From the NCBI GenBank assembly GCA_035652235.1, contig DASREE010000016.1:1-64000 (forward strand): a stretch of DNA of 64,000 bases, read 5' to 3'. The position numbers and the translations under genes are program-made. Shown here one piece after another: positions 24,300 to 33,582 of the stretch. Under the pieces are notes generated by a model. That model made no database searches. It had not been told where the DNA came from and worked only from the letters and a program-made list of their open reading frames with translations. The DNA comes from PALSA-612 sp035652235. GTDB taxonomy: Bacteria; Actinomycetota; Thermoleophilia; Gaiellales; Gaiellaceae. Every line of letters begins with the position of its first letter. The first letter of the stretch is position 1.

Positions 24300-24327
24300 A
24301 TGTCTGACAACCGTTGAAGTCCGACTT
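24300..24327. promoter_or_regulatory. Tandem GTC-N-GAC operator-like dyads in a divergent promoter
   Basis: ATGTCTGACAA (24300-24310) and the perfect dyad AAGTCCGACTT (24317-24327) are 17 bp centre to centre. They lie between the divergent hydrolase (start 24262) and creatininase (start near 24353) genes. They match the recurring A(T/A)GTC-N-GAC(A/T)T motif and would allow one repressor to control both operons. Confidence 0.62.
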
Positions 24328-24352
24328 CGGCCGCGTCAAGATACGCGGGTCT

Positions 24353-25177
24353 GTGGGCGAGCACCTGCTCGAGCGGATGACGTGGCCGGAGGTCGAGGCG
24401 CGGATCGACGCCGGCGTCGACGCCGTGCTCGTCCCGATCGGCACGACCGAGCAGCACGGGCCGCACCTGCCGCTCGACACCGACTGCTTCATCGCCCGCT
24501 CGCTCGCGACACGGGCGGCCGAGCTCGGCGAGCGCGAGGGAGTCTCGATCCTCGTCGCGCCGACGCTGAACGTGACCCTCTCCTGGTACCACATGCAGTT
24601 TCCCGGCTCGCTCCGGCTGTCGACGGCCACCTTCCTGCAGGTCTTCCGCGAGGTGTGCGACTCGCTGGCGGAGCACGGCTTCGACAACCTCGTCGCCGTC
24701 AACGGGCACGGCGGGAACGCCGCCGCGCTGACCGTGGCCGCGAACCACTACCTCGAGACCACCGGCCGCCGTGTCTTCCTCGTCCAGTGGTGGGACCTGG
24801 CGGCCGACGCGCTCGCCGCCGTCGAGGGGCCGATGATCCACGCCGAGGAGGCCGAGACGTCGCTCGCGCTCGCGCTCGGTCAGCGCGTCGAGCTCGACCG
24901 GGCGACGAGGGACGCCTGGGACCGCGGCGCCGCCGTGCGCGAGGCCGGGCTTCCGTGGACGTCGTTCGGCCAGTACGGCATGCGCCACGCCGGCCCGAAG
25001 GTGGTCGTACCGATGGACATGCTGCGCGACATCACGCCATCCGGCGTTGTCGGCGACGCCACGCGCGCGAGCGCGCAGACCGGCGAGCGGGTGCTCGAGG
25101 TGCTCGTCCCACGCATCGTCCAGGTCTGTCGCGAGACGGCCGGGAAGGAGAAGGAGGAGGCATGGCCCGACGCGTGA
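24353..25177 (+). CDS. Creatininase-family amidohydrolase
   Basis: A protein of about 274 residues with creatininase-type metal motifs: GTTEQHGPHLPLDTD, NGHGGNAAAL and the Glu/His segment IHAEEAETS. The family hydrolyses small cyclic or linear amides (creatinine, formamidopyrimidine, peptide ends) in the cytosol with Zn or Mn. The GTG at 24353 is chosen because the longer frame (from a TTG at 24314) would cover the operator dyad; ATG at 24374 is also possible. It overlaps the cyclase-family gene by 16 bases, so the two enzymes probably act in sequence. Confidence 0.8.
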   Translation: MGEHLLERMTWPEVEARIDAGVDAVLVPIGTTEQHGPHLPLDTDCFIARSLATRAAELGEREGVSILVAPTLNVTLSWYHMQFPGSLRLSTATFLQVFREVCDSLAEHGFDNLVAVNGHGGNAAALTVAANHYLETTGRRVFLVQWWDLAADALAAVEGPMIHAEEAETSLALALGQRVELDRATRDAWDRGAAVREAGLPWTSFGQYGMRHAGPKVVVPMDMLRDITPSGVVGDATRASAQTGERVLEVLVPRIVQVCRETAGKEKEEAWPDA

Positions 25178-25845
25178 TCGACCTCTCGCAGCCGCTGTCG
25201 CGAGAGACGCAGCTGCACCCGTTCTTCGCCCAGACGCAGATCCTGCGCCACATCGTCCACGCGGACGCGCCGGAGGGCAGGCCGTCGTTCAACGCCGAGG
25301 TGATCATCACGTCCAACCACGCGGCGACGCACGTGGACGCCTTCGGCCACTACGACAAGGCCGGAGAGGCGATCGCCGACATGCCGCTCGACACGTTCTG
25401 CGGCGAGGCGATCTGCGTCGACATCCGCGAGTACGAGCGCGGCCACGACGTCTCTGCGGCCGAGGTCGAGCGGGCCGTCGAGGCCTCCGGGCAGGAGCTG
25501 CGGCCGGGGGACGTGCTCCTGTTCTGCTCCGACCACTACAACCGCACGGCTGGCACGCCCGCCTTCCTGGACGGCTTCTGCGGCATCTCCGCCGAGGCCG
25601 TGCACTGGATGGCCGACCGGGGCGTGAAGATCTTCGGCGTCGAGACGATCAGCCCCGACCTCGTCTACCTCACCGACGAGTACCCGACCCACCGCGCCTG
25701 CGCGGAGCGGCGGCTGACCCACTACGAGAACCTGAACAACCTGAAGGAGGTCGTCGGCCGGCGCTTCCTGTTCGTCGGCCTGCCGCTCCGGCTCGTCACC
25801 GCCTACGGCTCTCCGGTGCGGGCGGCCGCGATCGTCGACGACTGA
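25162..25845 (+). CDS. Cyclase-family metal-dependent hydrolase (kynurenine formamidase-like)
   Basis: A 227-residue protein with the metal motif HAATHVDAFGHY (family HxGTHxDxxxH), early DLSQPLS and C-terminal LPLRLVTAYGSPVRAAAIV. Relatives hydrolyse formamides or imides, such as N-formylkynurenine, isatin or cyclic imides. A very strong AAGGAGGAGG precedes the ATG, which lies inside the end of the creatininase gene. The pair may open and then deformylate or deaminate a cyclic amide (inference). Confidence 0.82.
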   Translation: MARRVIDLSQPLSRETQLHPFFAQTQILRHIVHADAPEGRPSFNAEVIITSNHAATHVDAFGHYDKAGEAIADMPLDTFCGEAICVDIREYERGHDVSAAEVERAVEASGQELRPGDVLLFCSDHYNRTAGTPAFLDGFCGISAEAVHWMADRGVKIFGVETISPDLVYLTDEYPTHRACAERRLTHYENLNNLKEVVGRRFLFVGLPLRLVTAYGSPVRAAAIVDD

Positions 25846-25932
25846 GACGGAGCGGACAGTGGGGAGAAGCGGACAGGGGGGAGAGAGCGCCGCTCCGCGC
25901 AGACTTCTCCCGCCCGGCTCCCCCGCCCCAGG

Positions 25933-25955
25933 CCAAGTGACAGACTGTCACTTGG
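25933..25955. repeat. Perfect 23-bp palindrome of the ACAG-N-CTGT family
   Basis: Arms CCAAGTGACAG and CTGTCACTTGG around a central A make a perfect dyad. It is placed between the convergent cyclase and DUF3891 genes, 87 and 6 bases from their stop codons. Both arms differ from the copy at 42648-42670 in a compensated way, so the symmetry itself appears maintained. It may serve as a bidirectional terminator hairpin or a protein-binding site. Confidence 0.85.
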
Positions 25956-25961
25956 CTCGCG

Positions 25962-26675
25962 TCAGGGCTCGACCGTGATCGCGACGCGCTCCGCGCCGGC
26001 GTCGAGCGCGGCCCGGAACTCCGCGGCCGTCCAGGCGCGCTTGGGGACGACGCGGCGGACGAGCGAGAAGCGCGCCGGACGCTCGGCGAACGGGTACGGG
26101 TCGAGGCGCACGCGCCACGGCCCGAGCGGCTCGAGCCGGTAGCCCTGCACCTCGGCCGCCTCACCCGCCTCCGCGTCGCGCATGCAGAAGTAGAGCGACA
26201 GCCGGTCGTAGAGCTGGAGCAGCTCGTAGTCGCGCCGGTCGCAGCCGGGGTCGCCGCCGAACTTCGCCTCCTGCTCGGCCACGAACGCGTCCACCTCCGC
26301 CTGCGCCTCCGCGGCCCGCGAGAGCCCGAGGCCGGGGTCGAGGCCGTAGCGCTGCCGGTAGATACCCGCGCCGTGCATGGAAACGAGCAGCCCCGCCCGC
26401 GCGTCCTCGTCGGTGATCGCCGCGATGCCTGCGCGGTAGAAGGCGAGGTGGGAGCGGACGTCGACCTCGAGGAAGTTGACGGGCGTGCCCGTCCCGTCCA
26501 CGCGCGGCGCCTGCTCCCACACCGCCCAGCCGTCGTCGTGCCGCTCCGCCGCCGTCACCAGCGACTCGTGCCCCGGCCTCTGCTCGGCCCACGCCCGCGC
26601 GAAGGCCCCGGACAGGTCGGCGTGGTCCGTCTGCATCACCACCTGCCAGGAGTCGCCGCGGTCGCGGACGATCAT
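25962..26675 (-). CDS. DUF3891-family protein
   Basis: A 237-residue protein beginning MIVRDRGDSWQVVMQTDHADLSGAFARAW, typical of DUF3891. His residues in QTDHA, ERHDDGW and SMHGAGIY suggest an HD-like metal site. The function is not established to my knowledge. The ATG overlaps the stop of the isochorismatase-like gene (ATGA), so it is likely a partner in the same pathway. The gene ends 6 bases from a perfect palindromic repeat. Confidence 0.75.
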   Translation of the reverse strand: MIVRDRGDSWQVVMQTDHADLSGAFARAWAEQRPGHESLVTAAERHDDGWAVWEQAPRVDGTGTPVNFLEVDVRSHLAFYRAGIAAITDEDARAGLLVSMHGAGIYRQRYGLDPGLGLSRAAEAQAEVDAFVAEQEAKFGGDPGCDRRDYELLQLYDRLSLYFCMRDAEAGEAAEVQGYRLEPLGPWRVRLDPYPFAERPARFSLVRRVVPKRAWTAAEFRAALDAGAERVAITVEP

Positions 26676-27292
26676 CGCCGCAGCGCCGCGAGCTCGTCGA
26701 CGCGCTCGAGCGCCTCCGCCAGCGAGACGACGTCCGCGTACTTCGTGTCCAGGTCGTACAGGTTGGCCTCGTGCGCGGCCGGGTTGCGGTCGCCGACCGC
26801 CTCGCGCGGGACGACCACGCGGTAGCCGTGCTGCAGCGCGTCCAGCGCCGTCGCCCGCACGCAACCCGAGGTGGAGGCGCCGCTGACCACGACCGTGTCG
26901 CAGCCCGCCGAGGCGAGGAGCGACGCCAGCGTCGTGCCGAAGAAGGCCGAGGCGAAGTGCTTCGAGAGCACGGGCTCGCCTTCGCGAGGCGCGATGCGCG
27001 GGTCGATCTCCACCCACTGCGAGCCCGGCTCGAGGACGACAAGCGCCGGGATCTTCTCCAGGAACACGGCCGCCGCCTGCTTGCCGGCGTCGTCGTAGCA
27101 GACGGTGGTGAAGACGACCGGCAGCCCCGCCCGCCGGAAGGCATCGAGGAGCCGGGCGATCGCCGTCACGACCTCGTCGAGGTCGCAGACGAGCGGCGAG
27201 GCCGGGTCGGTGAAGCCGCGGTTGACGTCGACGACGACGAGCGCCGGTCGCTCGCCGAACCCCGCCCGTCCGTGGAAGCCCTCGAAGCGCAC
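26672..27292 (-). CDS. Isochorismatase-family cysteine amidase (N-carbamoylsarcosine amidase-like)
   Basis: A 206-residue cysteine hydrolase with the family triad: Asp in VVVDVNRGFTDP (about 22), Lys in the LSKHFASAF segment and Cys in SGASTSGCVRAT. N-carbamoylsarcosine amidase and ureidoacrylate-type amidases of this family release ammonia and CO2 from carbamoyl compounds. It is closely related in layout to the protein at 44236-44889. It is coupled to a DUF3891 gene. The position between a creatininase/cyclase pair and a Hyu operon supports a carbamoyl-amide substrate. Confidence 0.83.
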   Translation of the reverse strand: MRFEGFHGRAGFGERPALVVVDVNRGFTDPASPLVCDLDEVVTAIARLLDAFRRAGLPVVFTTVCYDDAGKQAAAVFLEKIPALVVLEPGSQWVEIDPRIAPREGEPVLSKHFASAFFGTTLASLLASAGCDTVVVSGASTSGCVRATALDALQHGYRVVVPREAVGDRNPAAHEANLYDLDTKYADVVSLAEALERVDELAALRR

Positions 27293-27402
27293 GACGAGAC
27301 GCTACCCGACGAGATCGAAGGCGCGACAGCGATTCGGGTCCGGGAGCTCCTCGCCGACGGCGGACGCCGCGTGCAGGACGTGTCGCTGGACGGACGCGGC
27401 CG

Positions 27403-29346
27403 TCACGCCTTCGCCGGCTCGGGCAGACCGTCCTTCTCGCGCACGAGCGCGAGCGCCTCCTCCCCGGGCTGCAGCGGCGACCAGCGCAGCGGCTGCGCGG
27501 GCTTCGGCGGCGGGAGCCCCGTCTCGGCCTCGCAGCGGGCGAGCACCTCCTCGAGCGGCGGCCCGAAGTCGAAGGCGAGCGGCTCGCCGCGCTCGTCGCG
27601 CTGCCGCGCCCGCTCCGCCTCGGTCGCCGCCTCGTCCACCGACCCGTCGTCGGCGATGACGACGCCGTAGCCGACCCGGGCGAACTCGCGCGAGACGAGG
27701 CCGAAGGAGACGTCTCGAGCGACGGCTTCCACCGGCCGCTCGAGGCGGTCCTTCCAGCCGCCGCCGCCCGCCGTCCGGTAGACGAGCATGTCGCCCGGCT
27801 GCACCTCGACGCGGTCGCACTTGGACGGCAGCACCTCCTCGCTGCCGTCGGCGCGCACCAAGAGCTTCGACGAGCGCGCGCCCGGCCAGCCGCCGAGCAC
27901 CCCCCACGGCCGTGTCAGCCAGCGGTCGTCGTGGATCGACACCTCGCCCGGCTCCAGGTACACGTAGCGCTTCTCGACGCCGTTGCCGCCGCGGTGAAGC
28001 CCGGGGCCGCCGGAGTCGGCGACGGTCGTGTAGCCGTCGATCCGCAGCGGGTAGTACGCCTCGAGGTACTCGGTCGGGATGTTCTCGAACAGCGGCCACC
28101 ACGAGTGGCCGTCCATGCCGTCGCCGATCGGCCGGCCAGGAATGCCGCCGTAGAGGATCTCCATCGAGTAGAAGAAGTCGCCCTTCGAGTCCCAGCCCGA
28201 GTACAGCATGTACGGGCTCGTGCCGTACCCGGAGGCCGTGTTCAGCTCGGGCGCCTGCTTGCAGAGCGCGCCGCCGAGCACGTCGAACAGCCGTGCGAGC
28301 GCGTGCGTGCGGCAGCCGAGCGCAGACGGATAGCGCGGCCGCAGGAGGCAGCCCTCCGGCAACACGATGTGCAGGAGCGGGTAGAAGCCGTCGTTGAAGA
28401 GGATCTGCGGGTCGTTGACCATGATCAGGTAGACCCCGATGAACATCTTGAACATGCCCTCGGACAGGTAGAAGTTGATCGGCCCGAGGGCCTGCGGGTC
28501 GGTGCCCGTCCAGTCGAAGAAGGCGTGGTCGCCCTCCCGCCAGATCGTCAGCTTCATCTTGAACGGCCCGTTGCCGAGCCCGTCGTCGTCGACGTAGTCC
28601 TCGAACGACTGCGGCTCCTCCGGGATGGCGAGCTGGATCAGCGTGCGCATCGCCTCGTACGTGCGGTCGAGGAGCGCCTGGCAGGCGGCGAGGTACGTCT
28701 TCTTGCCGAAGCGCTCGCACAGCTGCTGCACCCGCTTCTCGCCGGCGCGGCAGCCGGCGACGATCGCGAACAGGTCGGCCCGGTTCATCTCCGGGAGCCG
28801 CACGTTGTTGAAGATCAGCCTGAGCACGTCCTCGCACGGCTCGCCCCGCTCGATGATCTTGAGCGGCGGGATGATCAGCCCCTCCTCGAAGATCGTGCGC
28901 GCCCCGGTCGGGAGCGAGCCTGGCAGCGGCCCGCCGCAGTCCATCTGGTGGCCGAACTGGCTCGACCAGCCGACGAGCTCGTCCTCGAAGAAGATCGGCA
29001 CGAGCACGAGCCAGTCGTTCGTGTGAGAGATGGAGGCCGAGCACTTGAACGGATCGGAGGTGAGGATCACGTCGCCCGGGTAGATGCCGCCCTCCCAGCT
29101 CGCCATCATCTCGTTGATGTAGGCGCCGAACTGGCCGACCACCATGCGGCCGTTCGGGTCGGTGATCATGGGGAACTCGTCGTGCTGCTCCCGGATGACG
29201 GGGCTCATCGCCGAGCGGAAGAGCACGGCGTCCATCTCGAAGCGGGCGCTCTTCAGCGCGCCCTCGATGATGTCGAGGGTGACGGGGTCGACCTCGACGT
29301 CGGTTGGAATCGCGGCGAACCGCGGCCTGCCGGCGGTGACTGCCAT
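27403..29346 (-). CDS. hyuB: Hydantoinase B/oxoprolinase family protein (HyuB), first set
   Basis: A 647-residue protein of usual HyuB length. It starts VDPVTLDIIEGALKSARFEMD and has conserved segments GHQMDCGG, DWTGTDPQA and the late DSGGPGLHRGGNG. HyuA/HyuB proteins form ATP-dependent amidohydrolases for hydantoins, 5-oxoproline or N-methylhydantoin, or carboxylases for ketones. It follows HyuA by 12 bases. It closes the operon GntR, CoA-transferase, HMG-CoA lyase, HyuA, HyuB; a 110-base gap with no gene separates it from the isochorismatase gene. Confidence 0.87.
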   Translation of the reverse strand: MAVTAGRPRFAAIPTDVEVDPVTLDIIEGALKSARFEMDAVLFRSAMSPVIREQHDEFPMITDPNGRMVVGQFGAYINEMMASWEGGIYPGDVILTSDPFKCSASISHTNDWLVLVPIFFEDELVGWSSQFGHQMDCGGPLPGSLPTGARTIFEEGLIIPPLKIIERGEPCEDVLRLIFNNVRLPEMNRADLFAIVAGCRAGEKRVQQLCERFGKKTYLAACQALLDRTYEAMRTLIQLAIPEEPQSFEDYVDDDGLGNGPFKMKLTIWREGDHAFFDWTGTDPQALGPINFYLSEGMFKMFIGVYLIMVNDPQILFNDGFYPLLHIVLPEGCLLRPRYPSALGCRTHALARLFDVLGGALCKQAPELNTASGYGTSPYMLYSGWDSKGDFFYSMEILYGGIPGRPIGDGMDGHSWWPLFENIPTEYLEAYYPLRIDGYTTVADSGGPGLHRGGNGVEKRYVYLEPGEVSIHDDRWLTRPWGVLGGWPGARSSKLLVRADGSEEVLPSKCDRVEVQPGDMLVYRTAGGGGWKDRLERPVEAVARDVSFGLVSREFARVGYGVVIADDGSVDEAATEAERARQRDERGEPLAFDFGPPLEEVLARCEAETGLPPPKPAQPLRWSPLQPGEEALALVREKDGLPEPAKA

Positions 29347-29358
29347 CTCCTGCTCCCC

Positions 29359-31416
29359 CTACTCGCTCGGCCGGATGAGGATGTTGAACCAGCGGTCGAC
29401 CTCGGCCCGGTAGCCGGGGAGGACGACCGTCGTCGAGTCGAACTCGGTCACGATCGCAGGCCCGGAGAAGCGGCTGCCGGGACCGAGCTTCGAGCGGTCG
29501 TAGATCTTCGTCGGGTGGCGCTCGCCCGCGAACACGATCTCATGCGTGTCGACGAGCGCGGCCTCGGCCTGCGAGCCGTCCGGCTCGCCGTGCGGCAGCT
29601 CCGGCTTCGGCGCAGCCCCGAAGCCGACCGCCCGCAGGTTGACGATCTCGCTCATCGTCTCGTGCATGCGGAAGCCGTACAGCTGCTCGTGCAGGGCGTT
29701 GAAGCGCGCGTCCAGCTGGGACAGGCCGTCCGTGCGCACCTCGTCTGGGTCGAGCGAGACCGGGATCTCGTAGCCCTGCCCGTGGTAGCGCATGTCGGCG
29801 ACGTAGGAGACGCTGCGCGCCTCGGGCGCGATCCCCTCGTCGGACAGCCACGCCGTCGCCCGCCCGCCGAGCTCGTCGAGGATCGCCGACACCTCGGCCG
29901 GGTCTGCCTCGTCCAGCACGCGGATGTACGTGCGCGCGAACTCGTCGCGGAAGTCGGCGACGATGTCGCCGAGCGCGCACAGCAGCCCCGGCGCCGGCGG
30001 CACGATCACGGGGAAGGAGCCCATGATCTTGGCGACCGCGTTCGCGTGCATCGGCCCGGCGCCGCCGTAGGCGACGAGGGCGAAGTCCCGCGGGTCGTGG
30101 CCGCGCTGGACGGAGACGACCCGGAGCGCGCCCGCCATGTTCTCGTTCACGATGGCGAGGATCCCTTCGGCTGCCTCCTCGACCGAGCCGAGGCCGATCG
30201 CGTCCGCGATCTTCTGCACGGCCGCCCGCGCCGCTTCCACGTCGAGCTGCATCTCGCCGCCGAGCAGCCGCGGCGGCAGGTGCCCGACGACGACGTTCGC
30301 GTCCGTCACCGTCGGCTCCGTGCCGCCCTTCCCGTACGCGGCCGGACCGGGCTCGGCGCCTGCCGACTGCGGGCCGACGCGCAGCGCCTTCGTCAGCTCG
30401 GGCACGTGCGCGATCGAGCCGCCGCCCGCGCCGACCGTGTGCACGTCCACGGACGGGACGCGCAGCCGGAAGTGCGAGATCGACGTCTCGCGCCCGATCG
30501 TCGGCTGGCCGCCGAGGCAGAGCGAGACGTCGGTCGACGTCCCGCCCATGTCGAAGGTGAGGATGTTGTCGAAGCCGGCCTGCCGTGCGACGTACAGCGC
30601 CCCGGCGACACCGCCCGAGGGCCCGGACAGGACGCCGTAGATCGGGTTGCGCCCCGCCTCCCGCGTCGTCATCAGGCCGGCGTCGGAGCGGAGGATGTTG
30701 ACCTCGGCGCTGGCGCCGATCGCCTTCAGGTCTCCGGACAGCTTCTGCACGTAGTCGGCGACGCGCGGGCGGACGTACGAGTTCATGCACGCGGTCAGCG
30801 CGCGCTCGTACTCGCGGAACTCGGGCAGCACGTGCGAGGAGAGCGTGACCGGGAAGCCGGGGTAGAGGCGCTCCACGATCGCCCCGACCTGCTCCTCGTG
30901 GGCGCTCGAGATGTACGAGTTGATGAAGGCGATCGTGAGCGTCTCCACCCCCGACTCGACCAGCTCGCGGACGACCGCCTCCGCCTGCGCCTCGTCGACG
31001 GGCACGATCGTGTTGCCGCGCGCGTCCATCCGTTCGACCACCTCGCGCGTGTCCGCGAGCGAGGCCGGCGGGTCCGGCTTGATCATGATGATCCAACCGG
31101 CGAGCGGCCCCGGCGTCTGCGAGCGGGCCAGGTGCAGGATCTGCTTGAAGCCCTTGGTCGTCAGCAGACCGACGCGGGCGCCCTTCGACTCGAGCACGGC
31201 GTTCGTCGCCACCGTCGTCCCGTGCAGGATGTTGCGGATGTCCCCGACGGCGGTGCCCGCCTCGTCGGCGATCCGCTTCACACCCGTGAGCACCCCCTGC
31301 GAGGGGTCGGCCGGAGTCGAAGGCGTCTTGACGCGGTGCATCGTGCCGCTCTCGTCGTGGACGAGGAGGAGGTCGGTGAACGTGCCCCCCACGTCGACTC
31401 CGAGCCTGTACGCCAT
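29359..31416 (-). CDS. hyuA: Hydantoinase A/oxoprolinase family protein (HyuA), first set
   Basis: A 685-residue ASKHA-fold ATPase subunit. The phosphate-binding motif is DVGGTFTDLLLVHD at residues 8-21, followed by the second nucleotide motif FDMGGTSTDVSL and GGGSIAHV. It pairs with the HyuB protein to phosphorylate and open a ring amide (hydantoin or oxoproline type) or carboxylate a carbonyl. The ATG has an AGGAAGG just upstream. It stands 20 bases after the HMG-CoA lyase gene, an uncommon partnership that hints at a CoA-linked product (inference). Confidence 0.88.
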   Translation of the reverse strand: MAYRLGVDVGGTFTDLLLVHDESGTMHRVKTPSTPADPSQGVLTGVKRIADEAGTAVGDIRNILHGTTVATNAVLESKGARVGLLTTKGFKQILHLARSQTPGPLAGWIIMIKPDPPASLADTREVVERMDARGNTIVPVDEAQAEAVVRELVESGVETLTIAFINSYISSAHEEQVGAIVERLYPGFPVTLSSHVLPEFREYERALTACMNSYVRPRVADYVQKLSGDLKAIGASAEVNILRSDAGLMTTREAGRNPIYGVLSGPSGGVAGALYVARQAGFDNILTFDMGGTSTDVSLCLGGQPTIGRETSISHFRLRVPSVDVHTVGAGGGSIAHVPELTKALRVGPQSAGAEPGPAAYGKGGTEPTVTDANVVVGHLPPRLLGGEMQLDVEAARAAVQKIADAIGLGSVEEAAEGILAIVNENMAGALRVVSVQRGHDPRDFALVAYGGAGPMHANAVAKIMGSFPVIVPPAPGLLCALGDIVADFRDEFARTYIRVLDEADPAEVSAILDELGGRATAWLSDEGIAPEARSVSYVADMRYHGQGYEIPVSLDPDEVRTDGLSQLDARFNALHEQLYGFRMHETMSEIVNLRAVGFGAAPKPELPHGEPDGSQAEAALVDTHEIVFAGERHPTKIYDRSKLGPGSRFSGPAIVTEFDSTTVVLPGYRAEVDRWFNILIRPSE

Positions 31417-31435
31417 TCCTTCCTCCTCCGTGTCG

Positions 31436-32335
31436 TCAGGCCGCGACCGGGGCGAACGTCCCCGCGCGGTACACCTGTCCCTCGAGCTGCCGCCCGAGCA
31501 CGCCCTCGAGCCATTCGGCGACCGAGATGAGGGCGTCGAGCCGGATGCCCGTGTCGATGCCCTCGCCGTGCAAGAGGTAGACGAGGTCCTCGGTGCAGAT
31601 GTTGCCGGTGGCGCGCGGCGCGAACGGGCAGCCGCCGATGCCGCCGACCGACGCGTCGAGCACGGTCGCGCCGGCCTCGATCGCCGCGTACGCGTTCGCG
31701 AGCCCCGTGTTGCGCGTGTTGTGCAGATGCACGCCGACCGGGCGGCCGAGCTCGGCCGCGGCCCGCGCGACGACCTCGCGCACCTGTCGCGGCACGGCGA
31801 CGCCGATCGTGTCGGCGAAGACGATCTCGTCCGAGCCGGCGCCGGCGAGCCGCGCGGCCAGCTCGTGCACGCGTCCCGGGTCGACCGCGCCCTCGAACGG
31901 GCAGCCGAAGGAGGCGCCGATCGTCACCGTCGCGCGGATCCCGTCCTCGTGCGCTCTGGCCACGATCCGCTCCGCAGCCGCGACCGAGTCGGAGACGGAT
32001 GCGTTCGAGTTCCGCTGGTTGAAGGTCTCGGTCGAGGCGAACGCGTAGTGCACCTCGTCGAGGCCGCTCGCGACCAGCCGGTCGTAGCCCTTCTCGTTCA
32101 GGGCCAGGCCGGCGTAGGTCACCCCCGGCGCGCGCTCGATCGCCTGGACGACCTCCTCGGCGCCCGCCATCTGCGGCACCCGTGCCGGATTGACGAAGCT
32201 GACCGCCTCGATCCGCCGCAGGCCCGCGGCCGCGAGCCGGTTGACGAGCTCCGCCCGCGTCGCCGGCTCGAGCACCTTCGGGTCGTTCTGGAGCCCGTCC
32301 CGCGGCCCCACGTCGCAGACGACCACGCCGATCAC
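31436..32335 (-). CDS. Hydroxymethylglutaryl-CoA lyase family protein
   Basis: A 299-residue DRE-TIM metallolyase. VGPRDGLQND supplies the Arg-Asp pair, VGVHLHNTRNTG gives the metal His residues, and GGIGGCPFAPRATGN carries the catalytic Cys of the HMG-CoA lyase group. It should cleave a 3-hydroxy-3-methyl acyl-CoA to acetyl-CoA (or pyruvate) plus a keto product in the cytosol. The GTG overlaps the CoA-transferase TGA (GTGA). The adjacent CoA-transferase would supply the CoA ester. Confidence 0.86.
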   Translation of the reverse strand: MIGVVVCDVGPRDGLQNDPKVLEPATRAELVNRLAAAGLRRIEAVSFVNPARVPQMAGAEEVVQAIERAPGVTYAGLALNEKGYDRLVASGLDEVHYAFASTETFNQRNSNASVSDSVAAAERIVARAHEDGIRATVTIGASFGCPFEGAVDPGRVHELAARLAGAGSDEIVFADTIGVAVPRQVREVVARAAAELGRPVGVHLHNTRNTGLANAYAAIEAGATVLDASVGGIGGCPFAPRATGNICTEDLVYLLHGEGIDTGIRLDALISVAEWLEGVLGRQLEGQVYRAGTFAPVAA

Positions 32336-33582
32336 AGGACGCCCTCGGCGCGCAGGTCGTCGAGCTCGTCCGCCGACAGGCCGAGCAGGCCGCCGTACAC
32401 GTCCTCGTTGTGGCTTCCCTCCTGCCATGTCCCCGACCAGCGGACGGCGCCCGGCGTGTCCGAGAACTTCGGCACGATGCCCGGCCCGACGAAGGTGCCG
32501 ATCTCGGGGCAGTGGTGCTCGAGCAGCATCTCGCGCGCCCGGAACTGCGGGTCTCGGAAGATGTCCGCGATCGTGTAGATCGGCCCGCAGATCACCCCCG
32601 CCTCGTTCAGCACCCGGTCGATCTCGGCCGCGTCGCGCTCCGCCGCCCACGCGGCCACGATCCCCTCCAGCTCCTCCTGGTTATCCCCCCGGGCCAGGTG
32701 CGTGGCGAAGCGCGGGTCGTCGGCCAGCTCCGGCTTGCCCATCGCCGCGCACAGGCGGCGGAAGACGTTGTCCGCGTTCGCCGCGATCACCATCCACTTG
32801 CCGTCCGCCGACTTGAAGATGTTCGACGGGGCAACGCCCTTCAGCCCCGTGCCGGCCGGCTCGCGCACGATCCCCAGCCGGTCGTACTCGGGCACCGTGC
32901 TCTCGAGCAGCGCGAAGCACGACTCCATGAGCGACACGTCGACCACCTGGCCGCGGCCGCCGCCCAGGCAATCCCGCTTGTACAGCGCCGCCAGGATCCC
33001 CTGCGCCGCGAACATCCCCGCCAGCGAGTCGCCCAGCGAGATGTGCATGCGCGGCGGCGGCTCGCCCGGAAAGCCGTTGATGTAGCGGATCCCGCCCATC
33101 GCCTCCGCCACCGAGGCGAACCCCGCGCGCGGCGCGTACGGTCCCGTCTGCCCGTACCCCGACACCCGCGCGATCACCAGCCGCGGGTTCACCTCCCACA
33201 GCTCCGCCGGCCCCAGGTTCCACCGCTCGAGCGTCCCCGGCCGGAAGTTCTCGACGAGCACGTCGCTCCGCTCGACCAGCTTGAGCAGCAGCTCCTGGCC
33301 GCGCCTCTCCCGCAGGTTCAACGTGCAGCACTTCTTGTTGCGCGACTGCACGGGCCACCACAGCGAGCGCCCGTTGTAGCGCGCCTTCCCCCACTCCCGC
33401 AGCGGATCCGGCTGACCCGGAGGCTCGATCTTGATCACCTCCGCGCCCATGTCCCCGAGCAGCCGGCCCGTGAACGGGCCCGCCAGGAGCATGCCGAGCT
33501 CGATCACGCGGACGCCTGCGAGCGGACCCGCGGCCTCGACCTCCTCCGCTCCCGGCTCGGCCGTCAGCGCATGCTCGCTCAT
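32332..33582 (-). CDS. Family III CoA-transferase (CaiB/BaiF type), first
   Basis: A 416-residue CoA-transferase. VRVIELGMLLAGPFTGRLLGDMGAEVIKIEPP is the family's nucleotide-pocket region; the acyl-carrying Asp lies in ISLGDSLAGM; GYGQTGPYAPRAGF and NIFKSADGKW are conserved. It moves CoA from a donor thioester onto a carboxylic acid. The ATG overlaps the GntR stop (ATGA), and its own stop overlaps the HMG-CoA lyase start. It likely activates the acid made by the Hyu enzymes or a related intermediate. Confidence 0.87.
   Translation of the reverse strand: MSEHALTAEPGAEEVEAAGPLAGVRVIELGMLLAGPFTGRLLGDMGAEVIKIEPPGQPDPLREWGKARYNGRSLWWPVQSRNKKCCTLNLRERRGQELLLKLVERSDVLVENFRPGTLERWNLGPAELWEVNPRLVIARVSGYGQTGPYAPRAGFASVAEAMGGIRYINGFPGEPPPRMHISLGDSLAGMFAAQGILAALYKRDCLGGGRGQVVDVSLMESCFALLESTVPEYDRLGIVREPAGTGLKGVAPSNIFKSADGKWMVIAANADNVFRRLCAAMGKPELADDPRFATHLARGDNQEELEGIVAAWAAERDAAEIDRVLNEAGVICGPIYTIADIFRDPQFRAREMLLEHHCPEIGTFVGPGIVPKFSDTPGAVRWSGTWQEGSHNEDVYGGLLGLSADELDDLRAEGVL

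Noticed and set aside
27302..27402. Possible small gene between the isochorismatase and HyuB genes
   Set aside because: Only about 33 codons remain before the stop, without ribosome-binding site or recognisable sequence.
27931..31530. Very long plus-strand open frame (about 1200 codons) opposite the first Hyu genes
   Set aside because: It is antisense to two well-recognised genes, has an Arg/Asp/Val-rich composition typical of the complementary frame of high-GC genes, and shows no domain.
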